Origin: Rhynchopus sp. YZ270_cl-10
Taxonomy: Eukaryota; Euglenozoa; Diplonemea; Diplonemida; Diplonemidae
Reading direction: 5' to 3'
Assembly (NCBI GenBank): GCA_964035575.1
Contig: OZ037930.1
Coordinates: 496,001 to 560,000, forward strand
DNA: 64,000 nt
The translations under genes and the position numbers were made by a program. Below the pieces are notes generated by a model that was not told the origin of the DNA, did no database searches, and saw only the letters and a program-made list of their open reading frames with translations. Numbering within the stretch: the stretch's first letter is position 1; each line of letters starts with the position of its first letter. This document shows, piece by piece, positions 51,235 to 60,915 of the stretch.

Positions 51235-51892
51235 CCGGCCGCGTACATATTACGTCGCGTATTTATTACGGGGGGTACTTATTACGTCGCGTACTAATTA
51301 AGTCGCTTTTTGGGGGCCCGCGGGCCCCCAAAAAGCGACTTAATTAGTACACACCGTAAGGTGAAAAAAAAAGTGGGAGTTATCATGTTGGAACACAGCT
51401 GGTGTGGGCACATCACTGGGGGGATACCACCAAACCCACACAATCCCGAAGTCATCGCAGATCGTGTGAACGAGGAGGAGAACAAACCCAACACGCGGCG
51501 CGTGTAGACGGCACAGGGTAAGGTGGAAGAAATCGGTGAGAACTCTGCCACAGTGCGTCTAGTACCTCCACATGCGCAAGAGGAGTGGGAAGTGCCAATG
51601 GAGTTCCTCAAATCCGCAATTTGAGCCATTCGTTCATATTTCAACAAACATTTTTAAAAAACTTTTGTTTGCATGTTGCAATCTCTTCCCATTGTAACCT
51701 TGTAAAGGGCCGAGGGCCAACACGCCAACACCAAGAGAAATGCCAGACATCCTTCCCACTCACCTTGTCCGTAGATTTTGTTTTTCTTCAAAAAATTAAT
51801 TACGTCGCACACTTATTACGTCGCGTACTAATTAAGTCGGCATTTGCCCTAACCGACTTAATTAGTACGCGACGTAATATGTACGCGGCCGG
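51235..51892. mobile_element. Foldback-type MITE (FB1), 658 bp, TA duplication
   Basis: The ends are CCGGCCGCGTAC and its inverse, flanked by TA (51233-51234 and 51893-51894). Each end carries repeats of ATTACGTCGCGTAC and a hairpin around CTAATTAAGTCG. At the left end a hairpin of about 30 bp is centred on GGGGGCCCGCGGGCCCCC. The middle has short ORFs I cannot assign. The flanks, joined at TA, match the uninterrupted sequence at 60875-60910, which shows the empty site. Confidence 0.85.
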
Positions 51893-51894
51893 TA

Positions 51895-52290
51895 ATTTGG
51901 ATGGGAAAAAATGAAGCAAGGAAGGGTGTTTTGAAGAAATTCATATACTTTCAAATAAAATTTGAAAGCATTAGGGAAGTGTATAAAGAACAACAACAAC
52001 CCATCTTTTTGTGTTTTGAAGAAATAAAATTGGGAGAGGATGGCGTTTTCTATGATTACCTATCGACACCTTTATTGTTGTGATTCCTATGTTCGTAAGA
52101 AAGGAATCGGTTCTTTTTTTTTTTTTTCCTTCTTTTTTTTTTTGAAAATTTTGTTGTAGTCATTTTTTTCTCCCTGAAATATGAAAAAAGAAATTTCAAA
52201 GATGAATTCGGCTCGTTGGGGGTGCACATCGTTTAAAGAGAAAAATGAAGACAGCATGGAAATGTTGTCGAACAAAACAAAACAATTATC
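51895..52290. other. Gene-free stretch
   Basis: AT-rich; an S-family hairpin-like piece (ATACTTTCAAATAAAATTTG) lies at 51941. No gene is supported. Confidence 0.5.
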
Positions 52291-52696
52291 TATAATCATA
52301 CAATGCAACGAGGCCGGGTACGCCTGAAAATACTCGTATCTGGAAAATATATCTGAGGCGTGCCTGAGGCGTACTCGGGATTAGTTACGTTTAAGTACGC
52401 CTCAGGCACGCCTGAGTATATATCAACGCATACTTGCGTTTCAGGCGCCTGGTGTGTATTTTTTCCCCGCAAAAAGGGCCTCTGATGCATTTCCGGAGCG
52501 ATCTGAAAAAATTCCGGGGTCGGACAATTTTTTTAGCAAAAAATGCGTGACTTTAAGTTTGTACCAAAAACCAGGGGAAAGTATACCCGGTTTCATATTT
52601 CTGCTGCTATGGTGTGGCTGAAAAGGGCTAGGGTGAATACCCTAGAAGGACCCAAGAAGTACCCAATTTACCCCTAATTTTAAGGGGGGTGCAAAA

Positions 52697-53262
52697 ATTA
52701 TTGGGGTAAGGACATTCTGGTACCCCCAAGTTTCACTTTTGGACAATTCAGACCCACAAGGTTTACGATAAAGACAGTTCAAACCCACAAGGTTTACGAT
52801 AAAGACACTTCAGAACCACAAGGTTTGCATTTTGGACAGTTCAACCCCACAAGGTTTGCACTTTGGACAGTTCAGACCTTGTGGGTCTGAACTGTCCAAA
52901 ATGCAAACCTTGTGGGTCTGAAGTGTCCAAAATACAAACCTTGTGGTTCTGAACGTCCAAAAGTCAAACCTTGTTGTTCTGAACTGTCCAAAAGTCAAAC
53001 CTTGTACGTGTTTTCTTCTTCTAAGGTGCTTGCTCTCCATACCTAGACCCTCGAATTTTTTTTCTTGACCCCATACATATGGGTGCATTTCGACGATTTG
53101 AGGCCATTCAAAGCAAAAGTTGGCACTTTTGAGCATCTGCGGGGGTCTAAAGCACGGTTTTGCGTACACCACGCTGGATGATAGGGGTCACATGATAGGT
53201 CACATCATGTGGCCAAAAATCAAGTTACACCGCAAAAATCTACCAGACCCTGTCTTCGTGCA
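52697..53262. repeat. Left arm of a long inverted repeat with 31-nt unit array
   Basis: It pairs with 54110-54748. It contains units of 31 nt (CAGACCCACAAGGTTT plus a spacer). Four units run forward from about 52740 to 52870, then about four to five run in reverse to 53010. The inner end is unique-sequence homology up to CCCTGTCTTCG. Confidence 0.85.
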
Positions 53263-54110
53263 CCTTTTTTCACCCACCCACACCCACACCTCCCCACCCA
53301 TCCCTCACAGGATTACACCAAAATAATGAAAATCGGGTTTCAAGTGCCCTGTTTCTCTCAGAAGTCAGTCACTGCTATTGCCATTTAACCCAGGGAGCAT
53401 GGCTAGTGCAAGAAATTCGACCTTTGGAAACTTTCCGGAAAGTCTGTCCTCTGCTCGCGGAGGACGAGGCACAATAAAATATTGCGTTCCCCCAGAAAAC
53501 CAGTGCACATTTCACACTCCTTGTGGGTAGTATTGTTGCCTTTTGTGTCACAGTAATTTTGGCCCAGGCATGCTCTTGAGCATGACAATTTAGTGTGTAT
53601 GGGGCAGGGTGTTGTTTTGTTCTGAATTCTCTAGTTATCATCTAAGTCAATCGCGGGTGGTGGTTTGTGTAGCGTGAGGCACTCTTTTTAACAAACTTCC
53701 TGCAGTTGATAATAACCTTTAAGGGGGGGTGGTTTGCGGACGCTGCCATATGCACTGTTGTTATTTCTTCGGATTTAACAACGTACAGCGTAACATAGTG
53801 GATTCGCCTGGTCGACACAACCTTTGATAGATATGGGATAACCAACCCCCTTCGACCCCTCGTGGGTTCACTGAACAAGCCCTAGACTAGTGGTAGTTAA
53901 ACGCGATTGAACATTTAACTTCCTAGAGATGAAAGAACAAGACAACGCTTCTGTACCCGCGCATCAAAATTGTGGAAAACTTTGCACCCCAAACACCCTC
54001 AACAACGCCTGCCAAAAGGCGCCCCTTGTTGCTGGGAGTTGGTTCTCATGTTTGATACCTGCACAGCAGGCATTCCTCTGAGTCCAACGCATGTTTGGCC
54101 TGTCTGCGGC
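53262..54110. repeat. Spacer of the long inverted repeat, with inverted homologue at 59750-60565
   Basis: 53360-53600 matches 60385-60560 inverted. 53930-53970 matches 60208-60250 inverted. 54000-54110 matches 59755-59915 inverted. Order is preserved in reverse, so these are two copies of one older element, with unequal insertions. No coding region is supported. Confidence 0.75.
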
Positions 54111-54748
54111 GTTGTACGAAGACAGGGTCTGGTAGATTTTTGCGGTGTAACTTGATATATGGCCACATGATGTGACCTATCATGTGACCCCTATCATCCA
54201 GCGTGGTGTACGCAAAACCGTGCTTTAGACCCCCGCAGATGCTCAAAAGTGCCAACTTTTGCTTTGAATGGCCTCAAATCGTCGAAATGCACCCATATGT
54301 ATGGGGTCAAGAAAAAAAATTCGAGGGTCTAGGTATGGAGAGCAAGCACCTTAGAAGAAGAAAACACGTACAAGGTTTGACTTTTGGACAGTTCAGAACA
54401 ACAAGGTTTGACTTTTGGACAGTTCAGAACCACAAGGTTTGTATTTTGGACACTTCAGACCACAAGGTTTGAATTTTGGACACTTCAGACCCACAAGGTT
54501 TGCATTTTGGACAGTTCAGACCCACAAGGTCTGAACTGTCCAAAGTGCAAACCTTGTGGGGTTGAACTGTCCAAAATGCAAACCTTGTGGTTCTGAAGTG
54601 TCTTTATCGTAAACCTTGTGGGTTTGAACTGTCTTTATCGTAAACCTTGTGGGTCTGAATTGTCTTTATCGAAACCTTGTGGGTCTGAATTGTCCAAAAG
54701 TCAAACTTGGGGGTACCAGAATGTCCTTACCCCAAAATTATTTTGTGT
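54110..54748. repeat. Right arm of the long inverted repeat
   Basis: The inverse of 52697-53262 with small length differences in the 31-nt unit array. 54220-54330 is also related to 62160-62270 (GACCCCC then AGATGCTCAAAAGTG), showing a wider family. Confidence 0.85.
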
Positions 54749-55322
54749 ATTTTTTTTTGGTGGTTTTTTGTGGCCAGAAAATTTCCCCCAGAAATTTTTA
54801 CCCCAAAAAATCAAAAAAAAAAAAAAATATTTCAGTGCTCCGGAGCCTCTGCGTGCTGTGATGGGGTCACTTTGCGCTCAGAACTGAGTATTTTTGACCT
54901 AAAATGCATGTATCAGTTTTTACAGGGCATTTTCAGGTTTTGTGTGTAATATATGGTCAGTACTTGACCACTGAGGGTAAAGTGCAAAGTAAACGTGGGG
55001 GCAGTTTGCATAGCTGCGAACTTTGCTGCGCGTTGTGACCCCCACAATTTTGTGGTCGGAGCTCGTAGAACCCAACGAGGAGTGAGAAAAAGATACGTCG
55101 AAAGAATAAAAGTAGAGTACCGTGCGCCTGCGGCGCAAGCTTTGCAACCCACCCTCCCATGACATAGTTTGGCTGCAGCAACCTGAACACCTGGTAGTGG
55201 TCGTCGCAGGCCACTGTCGTCTCGGACCCCCCCATATTCGACCATCATCCCACGATTTCCCAAAAACCCAAAAGTTAGCGTCAGGCCTGGTCATGACAGG
55301 TAAAATGCACTAGGGGACTGGT
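54749..55322. other. Unique stretch inside element E1
   Basis: No gene is supported. Short frames on both strands lack family resemblance. GGTCATGACAGGT at 55289 precedes the minisatellite. Confidence 0.4.
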
Positions 55323-55530
55323 GGGCACTGGGTACTGGGTACTGGGTACTGGGTACTGGGTGCTGGGTGCTGGGTGCTGGGTGCTGGGTGCTGGGTGCTG
55401 GGTGCTGGGTGCTGGGTGCTGGGTGCTGGGTGCTGGGTGCTGGGTGCTGGGTGCTGGGTGCTGGGTGCTGGGTGCTGGGTGCTGGGTGCTGGGTGCTGGG
55501 TGCTGGGTGCTGGGTGCTGGGTGCTGGGTG
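55323..55530. repeat. Heptamer minisatellite (GGGTGCT)n, about 30 units
   Basis: It starts with GGGCACT and four GGGTACT units and continues as nearly perfect GGGTGCT to about 55530. G-triplets separated by four bases make it a strong G-quadruplex candidate on the plus strand. The apparent repetitive proteins on both strands are by-products. Confidence 0.95.
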
Positions 55531-55747
55531 CCAACCCCGGATTTTGAGAAAATTTCCACCACCGAACACGTGGGGCTCTCTGGATGTACCAACTTTTTGC
55601 GAAAACAAGGCTACTAACCACAGGGAAAGCTCGGGAAAAAGATCACGTTTTCCTTAAGGAAGTGCCCTAAGGAAAATCACTATACCCTAGAAGGACCCAA
55701 GAAGTACCCAATTTACACCTAATTTTTAGGAAAATCACACCATGATA

Positions 55748-56349
55748 TGGGTCGATTTCAAAACCCCCCCCCCCCCCAAAAGTTCTTTTTTGTCTTTTTC
55801 ATGATATAGGCAGTTTTTTTGCAGTCTGAGGTCCGGAACCGCCCCAAAAACGATTTTCTGGGAGGTTTTGGGAGGTTTTGGGGCGAAATGGACCTTTTTT
55901 GACCATTTTTATGGTATTTTTAGGCTGTTTTTGGCCCTTCTTCTTACACAGCCTATTGGGGGTCAAAATAGCTATTTTTGACCAAAAAACATCAAATAAG
56001 CACCAAGAAAAGTGCCAAATGTGCCCAAAACAGGTCGGATTGGGCTCACAGCCCATTTTTGGGATATATTTGGGCCAACGGAGGCCTCCTGGCGTCAAAT
56101 AAATTGTGTTTTTTGGTCAAAAATAGCTATTTTGACCCCCAATAGGCTGTGTAAGAAGAAGGGCCAAAAACAGCCTAAAAATACCATAAAAATGGTCAAA
56201 AAAGGTCCATTTCGCCCCAAAACCTCCCAAAACCTCCCAGAAAATCGTTTTTGGGGCGGTTCCGGACCTCAGACTGCAAAAAAACTGCCTATATCATGAA
56301 AAAGACAAAAAAGAACTTTTGGGGGGGGGGGGGTTTTGAAATCGACCCA
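55748..56349. repeat. Foldback element FB2: palindrome with 244-nt arms
   Basis: Arms 55748-55991 and 56107-56349 are near-perfect inverse copies around a 115-nt spacer. The ends TGGGTCGATTTC and their inverse are flanked by TA on both sides. Poly-C (55765) and poly-G (56320) tracts of about 13-15 lie symmetrically in the arms. The spacer (CCAAAACAGGTCGGATTGGG and around) is related to part of the arms of FB3. Confidence 0.9.
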
Positions 56350-57101
56350 TATATAAAATTATTACGCACAGGTCATCACGTTTCTAAGGCATGCCATGTA
56401 TTTCCTCCGCCCCTGAAATGTGCTGAAATAAAATTTCGGTGTCCTGCTGAGAAAATTGCGGGGTCGCAAGATATTTTTAGTGGGAAAATATCTGCTTACA
56501 GTAAACTGCCTCCTAAAAAGAGGCTTCGCAGAAGATGAGTCATACCTCGGGTATGTATAAAAAAGTCCTTTGGTCACCCCATAGTTGTACTAAAAATAGA
56601 GCTGTGGTCTGTGGATCAAGGAGGCCTGTGTAAAATTCTGGGATCTCGATGGGATCTCTCTAGTGTTAGAGGATCCAGCCTCTTCCATCTTGCATCAAGT
56701 TGGGCCTCGAAGGGACCCAGTCGAAAAGCACCCCCGAAATTTGTTTTCCAATGATTCTTGAATCAATGAAATACCCGAAGGTACCACCAAAATATATATC
56801 ATCAGCACCAAGGCTTAGCGAACCCTTTTCATTTTTTCGACTCGCTCGGCCCAGAGGCACATTTTTCATCGTGCGACCCCGCATTTGAAAGATTTTGCTA
56901 CCTCTGAATCAAAAACCACAAAATTTGGGGTAAATACTTTTTTGTTCATGACCAAAATGCTGGTAAGAAATATAAATATACTCAGGCGTGCCTGAGGCGT
57001 ACTTAAACGTAACTAATCCCGAGTACGCCTCAGGCACGCCTGAGTATTTATTTTCAGGCCTTGGCGAGGCCGACTCGGCCTCGTTGCATTGTATGTATAA
57101 T

Positions 57102-58146
57102 ATTATGAAGAAACAGGTAGTCGTTTGCCACTCTGGGTATACAGGCATGAGTGCGGCCTGTTTTCCCAGAGTGGCAAAACAACGGTACCTACCGGGAATA
57201 GCAAGAGAGAAAAGAAAAGAAGGAAGCTTGACAAAAAATATTTTTCCAAACTTTCAACAAAAATCATAGTGGGTAGAATGCCTCGAGTGTTCCTTTTTCC
57301 CGGGGCTTATATCCATCAGAAAAGAAAACTGTAGTATTGTTGATGCAGGCACCTCCGACTGACCCACTGTACGATGCCAGCCATCCGGATGAAAGCACAA
57401 ATACCCTGCGGCCTACAACAGTAGATGTAAAAGAAAACCTAATGACCTGCCCGTACCGTAAGAGAACGAGGGCGGTGCACAACCGCTCGTCAGCCGGCGG
57501 CCCATCTGCCGCTGTGGAGAAAAAAGAAATTAGATTCATATACTTTCAGTTCACATAATTGAAAGTATTTGAGAGGGTCAACACAATGCACCCTTTCTTT
57601 GAGAAAGAGAAAGAAAAATGTGTAACAATGAACATGCCTCACGTGGGCATAAACATTTTGTTTTCCACAAAAGAAATAGAAATATAAAGAGAAAAGTTGT
57701 TGAGACGATCTCCGGCTTCTCTGTACTTATTCACCATAAAAAAGGTTGGCTTGAAATACACCCTCTCGTGAGAATGTACCATTTTTTCAAAAATCTTATG
57801 AAAAAAACCCCATTTTGATGAACCTAAGCCTCGTGCGTTTAGTCGCTTTTTAAAAAAAAAAAATGAACTTCTGGGGACAACGTTTCTCCCATTTACTACT
57901 AGGGTTGTCGTCTTTTTGTTGAGCTAGGGGGTGTAGGGGGTTCGACTCCCATAGAAAATTTTGCAATTTTTTTTCTTCCCCTCACAATTTGGCAATTTCC
58001 CGATCACCAAATGAACACAAACGTCGCAAAAAAAAAAGGATAACTTTGAACGAGAACCACACATCTCACTTTCTTGGAGACACCGCTCTTTACCATGGAA
58101 ATGGCATTATTTCCCCTCCCTTTTATTCCCCCCCCCCCCTAGGGGA
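57102..58146. other. Gene-free stretch with S, R and LINE-tail repeats
   Basis: 57345-57400 (CGACTGACCCACTGTACGAT) matches 3740-3780. Family S lies at 57526-57610, family R (minus) at 57741-57785, and a LINE-tail relic (minus; GCGACTAAACGCACGAGGC) at 57813-57850. It ends in a C run at 58127-58139. The GGGGGTTCGACTCCC near 57937 is not part of a tRNA. Confidence 0.6.
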
Positions 58147-58148
58147 TA

Positions 58149-59324
58149 CGACTCCAGCCATTTTGGCTGGGACCAAACGCACGGAAAATTCATTTGGCAT
58201 TATCTGGCCATCTCCAAGGCAACTGCGGGTGAAAAACACCCTCAGAGTGGGTCACAGGGGGCCTGTGGGTCGAAAAACGACCCAGAAGCCACCCCAGAAT
58301 ACAAAAAAATGGAAAAAAATAGTGAAAAAACGGCTTTTTTCACGTTTTGGCCACTTTGGGCAAAATAGCGATTTTTCGAGAAAAAAATCAAAAACCGGGA
58401 TATTTTTTGACATCACAAAGCCTCCTTTGGCACAAATATACCCCAAAAGTGGCCTGTGAGTCCATTCCAACCTGTTTTGGACATATTTGACACTTTTGGA
58501 AGTGTTTTTTTGGTGTTTTTAGGTCAAAAAAATGCCCAAGACGTCCCCAAGACATCCCCAAGACACTTTGCACACCCCCTGTTACGGTCATATTTTTTTT
58601 CGTTTTTTTGCCTGAAACCCCCAAAATACCCCTCCCGGACCCCACATAGTCCCGAATATCCATCACACACCCACTCAGAGTGAGTAGAAGCACCCCAAAA
58701 AAAATATTTTTTAAAGCCCTAAAATTGTGCTTCAGTTTCGGCAGCATCCATGTTGAAGTTGAAGGGCTTTAAAAAATATTTTTTTTGGGGTGCTTCTACT
58801 CACTCTGAGTGGGTGTGTGATGGATATTCGGGACTATGTGGGGTCCGGGAGGGGTATTTTGGGGGTTTCAGGCAAAAAAACGAAAAAAAATATGACCGTA
58901 ACAGGGGGTGTGCAAAGTGTCTTGGGGATGTCTTGGGGACGTCTTGGGCATTTTTTTGACCTAAAAACACCAAAAAAACACTTCCAAAAGTGTCAAATAT
59001 GTCCAAAACAGGTTGGAATGGACTCACAGGCCACTTTTGGGGTATATTTGTGCCAAAGGAGGCTTTGTGATGTCAAAAAATATCCCGGTTTTTGATTTTT
59101 TTCTCGAAAAATCGCTATTTTGCCCAAAGTGGCCAAAACGTGAAAAAAGCCGTTTTTTCACTATTTTTTTCCATTTTTTTGTATTCTGGGGTGGCTTCTG
59201 GGTCGTTTTTCGACCCACAGGCCCCCTGTGACCCACTCTGAGGGTGTTTTTCACCCGCAGTTGCCTTGGAGATGACCAGATAATGCCAAATGAATTTTCC
59301 GTGCGCAAAAAATGGCTGGAGTCG
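58149..59324. repeat. Foldback element FB3: palindrome with about 565-nt arms
   Basis: Arms 58149-58720 and 58763-59324 are inverse copies around a 42-nt spacer. The ends are CGACTCCAGCC and its inverse, with TA on both sides (58147-58148 and 59325-59326). The arms contain a stretch related to the spacer of FB2 (CCAAAACAGGTTGGAATGGA). Confidence 0.9.
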
Positions 59325-59446
59325 TACACGACGGACTAGTTATGACCATGACAGGTGATTTTACTAGTAAAATGACAGGTGAAAATTTTTGACAGGTGGT
59401 ACCTGTCATTTTGACAGGTACCACCTGTCAAAATACAGGCACCAGG

Positions 59447-59618
59447 TACCCAGGTGCCCAGGTACCCAGGTACCCAGGTACCCAGGTACCCAGGTACCCA
59501 GGTACCCAGGTACCCAGGTACCCAGGTACCCAGGTACCCAGGTACCCAGGTACCCAGGTACCCAGGTACCCAGGTACCCAGGTACCCAGGTACCCAGGTA
59601 CCCAGGTACCCAGGTACC
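59447..59618. repeat. Octamer minisatellite (GGTACCCA)n, about 21 units
   Basis: Near-perfect tandem units. Each contains the palindrome GGTACC. On the minus strand the unit is TGGGTACC, one base longer than the TGGGTAC unit that opens the 55323 minisatellite. The repetitive frames on both strands are by-products. Confidence 0.95.
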
Positions 59619-59749
59619 CCCAATGACATAACGAAGTATCGCTTGAAAGTACCGTTCAATAACCTTTCTTGGGTGTGCATGAAGTAGCACACAAGGTAGA
59701 TCAAACGATAAATCAATCAGATAAACGTTACATCATCGGAAAATTGTTG

Positions 59750-60565
59750 GCACCGCCGCCCTGTCTTCGTATTTATTACGTCGACAGGCCAAACAGCGTT
59801 GGGCTCAGAAGAAGCAGTGCAAAACACTGGGGATCAACATGAGAACCAACTCCCAACAACACAGGCTACCGAAGTAGCAGGTGGGGTGTTGCGGGTGTTT
59901 GGGGTGAAAGAAAATCGATTTTGGTAAGTTACAGCAGAAAATTCTTAAGTTTGCACTAGTCGAGAGAGGCTTACCCGCTGCAGTGAAGCAGTGCACCCAT
60001 TTAAGGATGGAGAAGCGTGACACGCACATACAAGTATGTACGTTACTTCAACAAAGGCTGAATTCTGGTAATTCTAAGGGATGTGAATTCAGCCACCACG
60101 CAGGTAGTGTTTTAAGGTTCCTCGCTTTGTTCTGCACAGCGGGCTTATGATACAAAGGAGTTGCCCCCGCTCTCTTTCGCGCAAACTTAAGAAAATTCTG
60201 AAGTAACTACAACCTGGCGTGCGGGTACAGATGCATTGCTTTGTTCTTTCCTCAAAGTCATGTGTGATCTCTCGGGTCTGTACTAAAGTCAGTGTTTAGA
60301 TAAGCATCCACTTGACTCGTTCTAACAACCGTTGAAATCTAGAACAAAACAACACACTGCCCCTTCTCACACCAAGCCGCCATGCTTCAAGAGCATGCCC
60401 TGGGCAAAAATTACTGTGACAAAAACTGGTTTCTGGGGGAACGCAATATTTTATTGTGCCTAGTCCTCCGCAAGCAGAGGACAGACTTTCCGGATCCCGA
60501 AGTCGAATTTCTTGCACTAGCTATGCTCCCTGGGTTAATGGCTATAGCAGTGACTGACTAAGAGT
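59750..60565. repeat. Inverted homologue of 53360-54110
   Basis: See the spacer entry at 53262. Similarity is broken by an unmatched part at about 59920-60205. No coding region is supported. Confidence 0.7.
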
Positions 60566-60781
60566 TTCATAATAATTAGGGTGGTCTATGGGGTGGGTTA
60601 ATGGAAAAGTTGGTTTATAAACCCGACTTTTTCATTAGGGTGGTCTCGGTCGCCACCTGATTTTGAAATATTTGCACCAGCTCGTCCGTCGGCACTGCTT
60701 CGCTGTCACAATGAAGGGTCGTCGGTTCGGGTACCTGTTAAGAGAAATTGAGGACAAAAGTGACATTTAGAACAAAAAGAA

Positions 60782-60915
60782 AAAGTTGACTTGAAATACA
60801 AAACCCTCTCGTGAACAGTGTACCTTGGTACATGACCGGCTGTACCGGGGTGGACACCCAACAAGAGATAGATAGAGGTGCACAAATCCTGAGTCGCTAA
60901 TTTGGGCGGGAAAAA
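60782..60915 (-). repeat. R-family repeat with the empty target site of FB1
   Basis: The R core is at 60782-60835. GAGTCGCTAATTTGGGCGGG at 60887-60906 is the uninterrupted form of the flanks of FB1 (GAGTCGCTA at 51226-51234 and TAATTTGGATGGG from 51893). Confidence 0.8.

Larger units (their letters stand above)
52297..57095. mobile_element. 4.8-kb composite element (E1) bounded by inverted repeats
   Basis: The ends begin CATACAATGCAACGAGGCCG (52297) and its exact inverse (ending 57095). Further in, a block of about 70 bp rich in AGGCGTGCCTGAGGCGTAC is also inverted (52354-52425 against 56978-57050). TATAAT flanks both sides (52291-52296 and 57096-57101), a possible target duplication. The inside has nested long inverted repeats, a minisatellite and a 600-bp palindrome, and no transposase I can recognise, so it is non-autonomous or has been filled by other insertions. 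Confidence 0.75.

Noticed and set aside
52740-54715. CRISPR-like array of about 31-nt units
   Set aside because: Units vary, have no constant repeat plus unique spacer, reverse orientation midway, and lie in eukaryotic DNA without cas genes.
55310-55621. Long repetitive proteins on both strands over the heptamer minisatellite
   Set aside because: A 7-base unit gives open frames in several phases; the peptides are by-products of the tandem repeat.
57880-57955. tRNA gene suggested by GGGGGTTCGACTCCC
   Set aside because: The T stem does not pair properly, and no acceptor or anticodon stem can be formed upstream.
59389-59716. Repetitive proteins over the octamer minisatellite
   Set aside because: An 8-base unit without stops produces open frames on both strands; there is no start context or flanking exon.
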